Shown in pieces: positions 9,202 to 17,300 of a DNA stretch of 64,000 nucleotides. Position 1 is the first letter of the stretch. Every line of letters begins with the position of its first letter. The notes under the pieces were generated by a model, which was not told the origin of the DNA, searched no databases, and saw only the letters and a program-made list of their open reading frames with translations. Origin of the DNA: Roseovarius sp. (GTDB taxonomy: Bacteria > Pseudomonadota > Alphaproteobacteria > Rhodobacterales > Rhodobacteraceae); NCBI GenBank assembly GCA_014359765.1, contig JACIYT010000002.1, forward strand, positions 62,001 through 126,000, given 5' to 3'. Both the position numbers and the translations under genes were made by a program.

Positions 9202-9986
9202 CAGCGCACCTGCGTCGTGGCCGCGAGCATCTGGTCGGCGGCGGTGATTACCTTGGCGTTGAGCTCGTAGCCGCGCTGCGCCTCGATCAATTCGGTGATC
9301 TCGCGCACGGGATCGACGGAGCTGTCCTCGAGAAACCCGTGGCGCAGCGTGCCGAGCCCGTCCTGCCCCGCGGTGGTCACATTGGGCGGGCCCGAGGCCT
9401 CGGTCTCGAGAAACAGGTTGCCGCCGATCGCCTCCAGCCCCTTGGCATTGGCAAAGCCCACGAGGTTGAGCTGGCCCAGCAACTGCGCCTCCACCGTGTC
9501 GTTGAAAAAGGCAAAGACCTCGCCCTCGGCATTGATCGCGAGGCTGCGCGCGTCGTCGGGAATGGTGATTTCGGGCACCACCGGAAAGCCCTCGGAGGTG
9601 ACGATCACCCCCTCGCCCGAGCGTTTCAGCCCGCCATCGCGGGTATAGGCCGACTGCCCCGAGGGCAGCGTCACCTCGAGATAGCCCAGCCCGTCGATCG
9701 CCACGTCGAGATCGCCTCCCGTGGCGCGCAGCGAGCCTTGCGAGAGCTCCACCGTCACGGCGGCGGGGCGCACGCCGAGGCCAAGCTGCACCCCCGTGGG
9801 CAGAACCGATCCGTCGGAGGCCGAGATCGTGCCGGGCCGCGTCACCTGCTGATAATGCAGATCGGCGAATTCGGCACGGCGCGCGTTGTAGCCGGTGGTG
9901 GACATGTTGGCGAGGTTGTTGGAAATGGTCTCGACGCGCATCTGCTGCGCGGCCATGCCCGTGGCGGCGATCTTGAGAAGTTTCAT
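9201..9986 (-). CDS. flgG: Flagellar distal rod protein FlgG
   Basis: A 261-residue rod protein. It starts with the typical N-terminal helix MKLLKIAATGMAAQQ and the signature QMRVETISNNLANMSTTGY, contains the central DVAIDGLGYLEV motif, and ends in the conserved C-terminal helix EITELIEAQRGYELNAKV. Length and motifs match FlgG, the distal rod subunit that crosses the periplasm to the P and L rings. It lies 15 bp after flgF and overlaps flgA by one base. Confidence 0.97.
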   Translation of the reverse strand: MKLLKIAATGMAAQQMRVETISNNLANMSTTGYNARRAEFADLHYQQVTRPGTISASDGSVLPTGVQLGLGVRPAAVTVELSQGSLRATGGDLDVAIDGLGYLEVTLPSGQSAYTRDGGLKRSGEGVIVTSEGFPVVPEITIPDDARSLAINAEGEVFAFFNDTVEAQLLGQLNLVGFANAKGLEAIGGNLFLETEASGPPNVTTAGQDGLGTLRHGFLEDSSVDPVREITELIEAQRGYELNAKVITAADQMLAATTQVR

Positions 9987-10001
9987 GGCCTGGCGGCTCC
10001 C

Positions 10002-10715
10002 CTAGCGTGTGAAGGTATCGAGCGCGCGGCGGATGCGCTCGTGTTCGGCCTCGAGAAAGCTCTGGCCCATTTCATAGGCGCGCTGCACCGCGATCATCCG
10101 CGCCACCTCGCTCAGCGGTGCGACGTTGGATCCCTCGCGGAATCCCTGGAGGATCCGGCCTTCCTCGACCGGCTCGATGCCGTCGGGGCTCTCGAAGAGG
10201 TTGTTGCCCACCCGGATGAGCGCCGCGTTCCCGGGCGGGCGGAAGAGGCCGAGCTGGGCCAGCGGCCGGCCATCGGCGCTCAGCGTGCCGTCGGCGCCAA
10301 GCCCGGGAGGGCCGGCGTCGGGCGGGAGAAAGACCGGCGCGCCGCCCGCGTCGAGCACGCGAAACCCGTCCATCGTCACCAGATCGCCCGCGCCCGAAAG
10401 CGCAAAGACCCCGTTGCGCGTCAGCCGCTCGCCCTCGGGCGTCTCCACCAGAAAGAATCCCTCGCCTTCGATGGCGAAATCGAGGCTGCCGCCGGTGGCC
10501 TCCATCGCCCCCTGCATCGTCGAGAACACCGGCGTGTTGCCGCGCGCCATCGACAGGGACGGCCCCCCCTCGGTGCGGGCGATGAACTCCGAAAAGACCA
10601 TCCCCTCGGCGCGAAAGCCCGTGGTCCCCGCATTGGCGATGTTGTTGGCGATCATCTGCATTTCGCGCATGAGCCCGCTCTGGCGGGTGAGCGTGACATA
10701 TCCTCCGGCTTCCAT
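10002..10715 (-). CDS. flgF: Flagellar proximal rod protein FlgF
   Basis: A 237-residue rod protein with the N-terminal motif MQMIANNIANAGTTGFRAEG, the central DFAIEGEGFFLVETPEG motif and the C-terminal EVARMIAVQRAYEMGQSFLE helix. It is shorter than FlgG and placed directly upstream of it, the usual FlgF-FlgG arrangement. FlgF forms part of the proximal rod. It begins 3 bp after the end of fliQ, so it is in the same transcript. Confidence 0.95.
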   Translation of the reverse strand: MEAGGYVTLTRQSGLMREMQMIANNIANAGTTGFRAEGMVFSEFIARTEGGPSLSMARGNTPVFSTMQGAMEATGGSLDFAIEGEGFFLVETPEGERLTRNGVFALSGAGDLVTMDGFRVLDAGGAPVFLPPDAGPPGLGADGTLSADGRPLAQLGLFRPPGNAALIRVGNNLFESPDGIEPVEEGRILQGFREGSNVAPLSEVARMIAVQRAYEMGQSFLEAEHERIRRALDTFTR

Positions 10716-10718
10716 CCT

Positions 10719-10988
10719 TCAGCCTCCGATGATGAGCGGCACGATCCGGTCCTGGAAAAACGCCACCAGCGTGTGGGTCATGAACCCCATGCTGAGCCAG
10801 AACACGATCAGGATCGCCCCGAGTTTCGGCACGAAGGTGAGCGTCATTTCCTGGATCGAGGTCAGCGCCTGAAACAGCCCGACGATCAGCCCGCCCACCA
10901 GCGCCACCGTGAGGATCGGCATCGCGATCATCACCGCGACCCAGAGCCCCTCGCGCAGCGTGTCATAGAAGAGGATTTCCTCGCGCAT
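10719..10988 (-). CDS. fliQ: Flagellar export gate protein FliQ
   Basis: An 89-residue protein with two hydrophobic helices separated by a short loop containing [15 protein letters not shown], which is the FliQ signature. FliQ forms the type III export-gate core with FliP and FliR. Its position between fliE and flgF, away from fliR in the opposite operon, shows that the gate genes are split across both strands. Spacing is 4 bp to fliE and 3 bp to flgF. Confidence 0.96.
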   Translation of the reverse strand: MREEILFYDTLREGLWVAVMIAMPILTVALVGGLIVGLFQALTSIQEMTLTFVPKLGAILIVFWLSMGFMTHTLVAFFQDRIVPLIIGG

Positions 10989-10992
10989 GGCC

Positions 10993-11280
10993 CTAGACCG
11001 GCATCCTGAGGATTTCCTGATAGGCCTCGACCACGCGATCGCGCACCGTCACCGCCGCCTCCACGGCGAGTTCGGTCTGCGCCAGCGCCTGCACCAGCGC
11101 GTGCGGATCGGCGTCGCCGGTCACTGCGGCCCTGGCCATTTCCTCGCCCTCGCGCAGCGTCGCGGCAAAGTCCCGCGCCAGCGCCTGAAACGCGCCCGCA
11201 GCGCCGGTGCCGGCCTCGGGTTCGGTGGCCGGGCGCAGGCTGGCATAGCCCCGCGCGGCGGAAATTGCACTCATGTCCAT
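10993..11280 (-). CDS. fliE: Flagellar MS-ring/rod junction protein FliE
   Basis: A 95-residue helical protein of the usual FliE size. The segment from [20 protein letters not shown] to the C-terminal [20 protein letters not shown] matches FliE, which joins the MS ring to the proximal rod. It follows flgC by 25 bp and precedes fliQ by 4 bp, the flgB-flgC-fliE order common to many flagellar operons. Confidence 0.93.
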   Translation of the reverse strand: MDMSAISAARGYASLRPATEPEAGTGAAGAFQALARDFAATLREGEEMARAAVTGDADPHALVQALAQTELAVEAAVTVRDRVVEAYQEILRMPV

Positions 11281-11305
11281 TGCAGCTCTCCTTTTCGTTG
11301 TGGGG

Positions 11306-11695
11306 TCAGCGGCGCAAGAGGTCCATCAGGCGCGACGACATCTGGCGCGCCTGCTCGAACATCTTGAGATTCGCCTCGTAACTGCGCTGCGCCTCGCGCG
11401 CGTCGGCCATCTCGATCATCAGATCGACATTGGAGCCCTGGTAATACCCGCTCTCGTCGGCGAGCGGATGCGCCGGCTCATAGACCTGCCGGAGCGGGCT
11501 CCGGTCGAGGCGCACCGGCCCGGTCTCGACCCGGCCGCTCGCCTCCGCGCCGCGTTCGGGGCGAAAGGCCACGGTCTTGCGCCGGAAGCCCGGCGTGTCG
11601 GCATTGGCGATGTTCTCGGCCAGATGCCGAAGCCGCTGCGACTGCGCCTTCAGCCCGCTTGCCGAGGCACCGAGCGCGTTGGAAAAATCGCTCAT
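11306..11695 (-). CDS. flgC: Flagellar proximal rod protein FlgC
   Basis: A 129-residue rod protein starting MSDFSNALGASASGLKAQSQ, with the NIANADTPGFRRKTVAF motif and a C-terminal helix containing EAQRSYEANLKMFEQ. This matches FlgC of the proximal rod. The ATG at 11695 is preceded by a good ribosome-binding site (AGGAGGG) and begins the recognisable protein. A longer in-frame ORF extends into flgB and has no FlgC character, so I rejected it. Confidence 0.96.
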   Translation of the reverse strand: MSDFSNALGASASGLKAQSQRLRHLAENIANADTPGFRRKTVAFRPERGAEASGRVETGPVRLDRSPLRQVYEPAHPLADESGYYQGSNVDLMIEMADAREAQRSYEANLKMFEQARQMSSRLMDLLRR

Positions 11696-11706
11696 CCCCG
11701 GCCCTC

Positions 11707-12087
11707 CTAGCTGCGCGAGATGGCCGTGCGCAGCACGGTCATCCCGGAACGGTAGATGGCCAGCGCGCGATCGTGGTCGCGGGCGAGATCGACCGCGCGC
11801 AGCATCTCGGTCTCCAGCGAGACCGAGTTGCCATTGGGATCGCGCGTGGCGCCGCGCTCGGTGCGCGCCTCGAAGCGCGGTGTGTCGCCCTGCCCGAAGA
11901 GATGGCCGGGCCGGGTCGCGCGCATCCCGGGCGCTGCGTCCACAAACGCCGCGAAAGGCGCGATCTCGCGCGCGGCATAGCCGGGCGTATCGGCATTGGC
12001 CATGTTCTGCGCCACCACCGCCTGCCGTGCCCCGGCATGGCGCGCCAGCGCGTGCGACAGACGAAAGACGTCCAGATTTTCGAACAT
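11707..12087 (-). CDS. flgB: Flagellar proximal rod protein FlgB
   Basis: A 126-residue rod protein beginning MFENLDVFRLSHALARHAGA with the motif VVAQNMANADTPGYAAREI, typical of FlgB. It is the first gene of the minus-strand flagellar operon flgB-flgC-fliE-fliQ-flgF-flgG-flgA-flgH-fliL. The ATG at 12087 has a GAGGGAG ribosome-binding site. A longer frame runs back into fliI antisense and is discarded. The 97-bp gap to the divergent fliI start must hold the promoters of both units. Confidence 0.95.
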   Translation of the reverse strand: MFENLDVFRLSHALARHAGARQAVVAQNMANADTPGYAAREIAPFAAFVDAAPGMRATRPGHLFGQGDTPRFEARTERGATRDPNGNSVSLETEMLRAVDLARDHDRALAIYRSGMTVLRTAISRS

Positions 12088-12119
12088 CGGGGTTTCTCCC
12101 TCGATTTGCTTCAACCGCT

Positions 12120-12134
12120 TCAACCAAGGTTTAA
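12120..12134. promoter_or_regulatory. Candidate CtrA box in the flgB/fliI divergent promoter region
   Basis: The 15-base sequence TCAA-CCAAGGT-TTAA differs by one base from the alphaproteobacterial CtrA consensus TTAA-N7-TTAA. It lies in the 97-bp gap between divergent flgB and fliI, where a master flagellar regulator would act. Short sites like this also occur by chance, although an AT-rich motif is less expected in DNA this GC-rich. No strong promoter was otherwise recognised here. Confidence 0.35.
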
Positions 12135-12184
12135 CTCTGATTCGTTTAGAAATCGTTCTCAGGCGATCTTGCGGGAGCGATACG

Positions 12185-13537
12185 ATGACACAGACGGCAC
12201 TGGCAGGCCTGCGGGCGGAAATCTCGGGGCTCTCGGCCGCGCATCCGGTGGGAAGGGTGATCTCGGTGGCGGGCGGGCTGCTGCGGGTGAGCGGGCTTTC
12301 GGCGGTGGCGCGGCTCGGTGACCGGGTGCGCGTGGCCACGGCACGCGGTCCGCTCTCGGGAGAGGTGTTGCAGATGGAGGCGGCGGCGCTGCTGATCCTG
12401 CCCGACGAGGCCGCCGAGGGCGTGGCGCTCGGCGACCGGGTGCGTCTTCTCGGGCCGTCGGAGATCGCCCCCTCGGATGACTGGATCGGCCGGGTGATCG
12501 ACCCGTTCGGCGCGCCGCTCGATGATCGCCCGCTGCTGCGCGGGGCGCGGGCGCGGGCCTTGCGCGCGGGGCCGCCGGCCCCCGCCCGTCGCCGCCCGCT
12601 CGGGGCGCGGCTGGAAACCGGCATGACGGTCTTCAACACGCTCCTGCCGATCGTGCGGGGGCAGCGGATGGGGCTTTTCGCGGGGTCCGGCGTGGGCAAG
12701 TCGATGCTGCTCGGTCATCTGGCGCGGCACATGCAGGCCGATGTGGTCGTCGTGGCGCTCATCGGCGAGCGCGGGCGCGAGCTGGGCGAGTTCATCCGCC
12801 ATGTTCTCGGCCCCGAGGGCATGGCGCGCACGGTGATCGTGACGGCCACCTCGGATCGCTCGGCGCTGGTGCGGCGGCGCTGCGCGCTTACCGCCATGGC
12901 GGTGGCCGAGCATTTCCGCGATGCCGGGCGGCATGTGCTGCTGCTCGCCGATTCGATCACCCGCTTTGCCGAGGCGCATCGCGAGGTGGCCATCGCCGCG
13001 GGCGAATTGCCCGCGCTGCGCGGCTTTCCGCCCTCGACCGCCCACGCGATCATGGCGCTGTGCGAGCGGGCCGGGCCGGGCGAGGGGGGGCAGGGCGATA
13101 TCACCGCGCTCTTTACCGTGCTGGTCGCGGGATCGGACATGGAGGAACCCGTGGCCGATATCCTGCGCGGCGTGCTCGACGGGCATGTGGTGCTCGACCG
13201 CGAGATCGCCGAGCGCGGGCGCTACCCGGCCATCGACCTCATGCGCTCGGTCTCGCGCAGCCTGCCTCATGCCGCGAGCGAGGCGGAAAACCGGCTCATC
13301 GCGCAGGCGCGCCAGCTGCTCGGAACCTATGCGCGCTCCGAGACCATGGTGCGCGCCGGGCTCTATGCCGAGGGCAGCGATCCGGCGCTCGACCAGGCGA
13401 TTCGCATCTGGCCCGAGCTCGACGGCTTTCTCGCCGAGCGCGAGCCGGCAGATGCCGCCAACAGTTTTGCGCGGCTCGGCCTCATCCTGCGTCGCGCCGG
13501 GGCCGGCGGCGGCGAGCGGATGCCCGCCCCGCGGTGA
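12185..13537 (+). CDS. fliI: Flagellar export ATPase FliI
   Basis: A 450-residue member of the F1/V1-like ATPase family. It has an N-terminal beta-barrel domain (residues about 1-95), the P-loop GLFAGSGVGKSMLLGHLARH, the ALIGERGRELGEF motif, Walker B VLLLADSITRFAEAHRE and RGFPPSTAHA. These are hallmarks of FliI, which unfolds and releases export substrates at the flagellar type III apparatus. The ATG at 12185 follows a GGGAG ribosome-binding site; a longer frame extends into the flgB region and is rejected. It is transcribed divergently from flgB. Its last 56 bases overlap the convergent hydrolase-like frame. Confidence 0.96.
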   Translation: MTQTALAGLRAEISGLSAAHPVGRVISVAGGLLRVSGLSAVARLGDRVRVATARGPLSGEVLQMEAAALLILPDEAAEGVALGDRVRLLGPSEIAPSDDWIGRVIDPFGAPLDDRPLLRGARARALRAGPPAPARRRPLGARLETGMTVFNTLLPIVRGQRMGLFAGSGVGKSMLLGHLARHMQADVVVVALIGERGRELGEFIRHVLGPEGMARTVIVTATSDRSALVRRRCALTAMAVAEHFRDAGRHVLLLADSITRFAEAHREVAIAAGELPALRGFPPSTAHAIMALCERAGPGEGGQGDITALFTVLVAGSDMEEPVADILRGVLDGHVVLDREIAERGRYPAIDLMRSVSRSLPHAASEAENRLIAQARQLLGTYARSETMVRAGLYAEGSDPALDQAIRIWPELDGFLAEREPADAANSFARLGLILRRAGAGGGERMPAPR

Positions 13538-14186
13538 CCGCCTCGCCCGCCTGCGCGCGCCTCCCGGTCGCATAGGTGGTGCGGAACACGCCGCCCTGCA
13601 CCTTCAGCAGGCGGCAGACACGCGGCACACGCCCCTCGATCGCCGCCCGCACCAGCGACTTGAGCACTCCGCGCGCCTTGAGCGTCATGGCAAGCCGATG
13701 GTCAAAGCCGGGCAGGATGAGATGCGCCACCCCGCGCAGTTGCGGAAAGCGCAGCGCATGGGCGAGTTCGCCCGGTCCGTCGCCATGCACGATCACGTAA
13801 CGGGTGCGCTCCGGGTGCAGCGTGTCGATCCGCTCGAATCGAAACGCGCTGATCCGGTTGCGGAAATACCGCCAGCGTCGTTCCTCCGGCACCACGGTCG
13901 GTTGGACCGAATATTGCGGTGTCAGCGCCAGAACCGTCTCGAATTCGACCATCGTGGAGAGATGCAGCGCCATGCTGCCCCCCATCGAATTGCCGATGGC
14001 CACGATCCGCCTGACCCCGAGCCGCGCCGCCACCGCGCGGATTTCCGCGACGATCCGTTCGGCCATGCCCGGCGCGTTGAGCCAGCTGCGGCTCTCATCG
14101 GTGATGAAGAGCGCCGGATAACGCCCGTGCACTGTCGCCGAGCCGGCCATTTCGATGGCAGGCGGCGCATGGCGAACCGTGCCCAC
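13482..14186 (-). CDS. Alpha/beta hydrolase-like protein, apparently frameshifted near its 5' end
   Basis: The frame encodes a 234-residue alpha/beta hydrolase-like product with a nucleophile-elbow motif IVAIGNSMGGSMALH, an upstream SRSWLNAPG segment and a late LPGFDHRLA with the likely catalytic His. The only in-frame start is a GTG inside what should be the first core strand; upstream the frame continues without a start as DVLVVCFSGVG. A different frame starting at the ATG at 14284 encodes MAPALETIVTEPPLRIHFSAGGG and joins at the run of 11 C (14215-14225). One extra base, or two fewer, in that run would give one continuous protein of about 267 residues. The gene is either broken, phase-variable or affected by a sequencing error. 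The C-terminal Arg-rich tail overlaps fliI. Substrate unknown. Confidence 0.6.
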   Translation of the reverse strand: MGTVRHAPPAIEMAGSATVHGRYPALFITDESRSWLNAPGMAERIVAEIRAVAARLGVRRIVAIGNSMGGSMALHLSTMVEFETVLALTPQYSVQPTVVPEERRWRYFRNRISAFRFERIDTLHPERTRYVIVHGDGPGELAHALRFPQLRGVAHLILPGFDHRLAMTLKARGVLKSLVRAAIEGRVPRVCRLLKVQGGVFRTTYATGRRAQAGEAVTAGRASARRRRPRRDAG

Positions 14187-14214
14187 GCCGGAAAAGCAGA
14201 CGACCAGAACATCG

Positions 14215-14225
14215 CCCCCCCCCCC
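14215..14225. repeat. Homopolymer of 11 C (11 G on the coding strand)
   Basis: Eleven consecutive C residues sit exactly where the reading frame of the hydrolase-like gene has to change by one base. The tract is the likely site of slippage, real or artefactual. Confidence 0.9.
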
Positions 14226-14356
14226 GCAGAGAAATGGATCCGCAGGGGCGGTTCTGTGACGATTGTTTCGAGTGCCGGGGCCATGGCCGGGTCTCCGGGT
14301 TGTGCTGCCTCCAGTCTAACCTGGAGAGGCCGAACAGGCCACCGCCCCCTGCCGCC

Positions 14357-17300
14357 TCACTCTGCCGGGATCGCCGCCGGCGTCATCCCGAGCGGATGTG
14401 CCAGCTTGTCGAGCATCTCCTTCGGGCAGAGCTGCACGAAACGGGGCAATTCGCGGTCCCAGTAGCGCAGGATCTCCTGTGCACGGCGGCTGCCGGTCTC
14501 GGCCAGGTGGCGCTCGACGAGATCCCTCAGCTGCGCCTCCCAATGGGCCTCCGCGACCTTGCAGGCGACCAGCGTCTCGCCGTTCACCAGTGTGGCCGCG
14601 CGGCCCTCGGGATCGTGGATATAGGCCATGCCCCCGGTCATGCCGGCACCGAAATTGGGGCCGATCGCGCCGAGGATCACCGCCACGCCGCCGGTCATGT
14701 ATTCGCACCCGTTCGAGCCGCAGCCCTCGACCACCACCTTTGCGCCCGAGTTGCGCACCGCGAACCGCTCGCCCGCGCGGCCTGCGGCAAAGAGATAGCC
14801 ATCGGTCGCGCCATAGAGCACGGTGTTGCCGATGATCGTGTTCTCATGCGCCACCAGCGGGCTCGCCATCGGCGGGCGCACCACGATGGTGGCGCCGCTC
14901 AGGCCCTTGCCCACATAGTCGTTGGCATCGCCCGAGACCTCGATCTTCAGCCCCGGCGCGGCAAAGGCCCCGAGGCTCTGGCCCGCGCTTCCCGTCAGCT
15001 TCACCGTCAGGTGATCGGGTTGCAGGGCGTTGCGCATCCCGAAGCGGCGCACGATATGGCTGCTGACGCGCGTGCCGACCGAACGGTGCGTGTTCTGCAC
15101 CGTGTATTGCAGCTGCATCTTCTCGCCATCGTTGAGGAACCGCGCCGCATCGCGCACGATTTCCGCGTCGAGCGTGTCGGGCACCTCGTTGCGCGGGCGG
15201 TTGCGCTCAAAGCGCGTCGCGCCCGCGCGGCCCACGGTGATCAGCATCGGGTTCAGGTCGAGATCATCGAGATGCGCCGAGCCGCGGCTCACCTGCGTCA
15301 AGAGATCCGCCCGCCCGATCACCTCGTCGAGCGACCGCGCGCCGATGCTCGCCAGCACCTCGCGCACCTCCTGCGCGTAGAAGGTGATGAGGTTGACCAC
15401 CTTCTCCGCCGTGCCGGTGAATTTCCGGCGCAACGCCTCGTCCTGGGTGCAGACGCCCACGGGGCAGGTATTGCTCTGGCATTGCCGCACCATCAGACAG
15501 CCCATGGCAATCAGCGCCGCCGTGCCGATGCCGAATTCCTCGGCCCCCATCATCGCCGCCATGACGATATCGCGGCCGGTGCGCAGGCCCCCGTCGGTCC
15601 TGAGCGTCACCCGCTCGCGCAGGTTGTTCATGCTCAGCACCTGATGCGCCTCGGTGAGGCCCATCTCCCAGGGCAGCCCGGCATATTTGATGCTCGTCGC
15701 GGGCGAGGCCCCGGTGCCGCCATTATGCCCCGAGATCAGGATCACATCCGCCTTGGCCTTGGCCACCCCGGCGGCGATCGTGCCGACGCCCGATTGCGCC
15801 ACCAGCTTGACGCAGACCTTCACCTCGGGGTTGATCTGCTTGAGGTCGTAAATGAGCTGCGCCAGGTCCTCGATGGAATAGATGTCGTGATGCGGCGGGG
15901 GCGAGATGAGCGTCACGCCCGGCGTCGAATGGCGCAGCCGCGCAATCAGCTTGGTCACCTTCATCCCCGGCAATTGCCCGCCCTCGCCGGGCTTGGCGCC
16001 CTGGGCCACCTTGATTTCCAGCTCCTCGCAATGGTTGAGATATTCCGCCGTCACGCCAAACCGGCCCGAGGCCACCTGCTTGATCTTGGCCGACGGGTTG
16101 TCGCCATTGGGCTCGGGCGTGAAATGCGCCGGGTCCTCGCCGCCCTCGCCGCTGTCGCTGCGCGCGCCGATCCGGTTCATCGCCACGTTGAGCGTCTTGT
16201 GCGCCTCCGGGCTGAGCGCGCCGAGGCTCATCCCCGGCGTGACGAACCGCTTGCGGATCGCGGTCACGCTTTCGACCTCTTCCAGCGGCACCGCCTCGCC
16301 CATCGGCTTGATCGCCATCAGGTCGCGCAGATGAATGGGCGGATTGGCCTGCATCGCCGCCGAATACCGCTTCCACAGCGCGTAGCTCGCCCTGTCGCAG
16401 GCCGTCTGCAGCAAGTGCATGGTCTGCGCGCCCCAGGCATGGGTCTCGCCCGATTTGCGCGCCTTGTAGAAACCGCCGATCGGCAGGATATCCTGCCCGC
16501 CCCGGAAGGCGCGGCCATGCACCTCCTCGGTCTTGGCCTGAATCCCCGACACCCCGATGCCGCTGATCCGGCTCGTCAGCCCCGGAAAATACTCGGCACA
16601 AAGCGCCCGGCTGAGGCCGACCGCCTCGAAATTCAGGCCGCCGCGATAGGAGGAGATGACCGAAATGCCCATCTTCGACATGATCTTCAGAAGGCCCTGG
16701 TCGATCGCCGCGCGATAGCGCGCCATGGCCTCGGTGAGGCTGCCCTCGATCAGCCCGCGCGCGATCCGGTCGGCGATGGTGTCCTCGGCCAGATAGGCGT
16801 TCACGGTGGTCGCGCCCGCGCCGATCAGCACCGCGAAATAATGCGGGTCGATACACTCGGCCGAGCGCACGTTGAGGCTGCAAAATGTCCGCAGCCCCTT
16901 GCGCGTCAGGTGGCTGTGCACCGCGCTCGTGGCGAGGATCATCGGCATCCCCACGCGGGCCTCGCCCAGACCATGATCGCTCAGCACGATATTGGCGATG
17001 CCCGAGCGCACCGCATCCTCCGCCTCGGCGCGGATCCGTTCCAGCCCGTCCTGCAATGTCGTGCCGCCGGGCGCGAAGGTGCAGTCGATCGCGGCCACGT
17101 CCTCGCCGAACTGGCGGATCAGCTCGTCCCATTGCGCATTGGCCAGAAACGGGCTTTCCAGCGTGATGATCTCGGTCTGGGCGCCGCTCTCGTCGAGCAC
17201 GTTCTTGAGATTGCCGAACCGGGTCTTGAGGCTCATCACCCGGAATTCGCGCAAGCTGTCAATCGCGGGGTTGGTCACCTGGCTGAAATTCTGGCGGAAA

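Noticed and set aside
1-13537. The secretion genes as a virulence type III system
   Set aside because: Rod, ring and FliL genes, the FlhB N-terminus and MotA show that this is a flagellar export apparatus.
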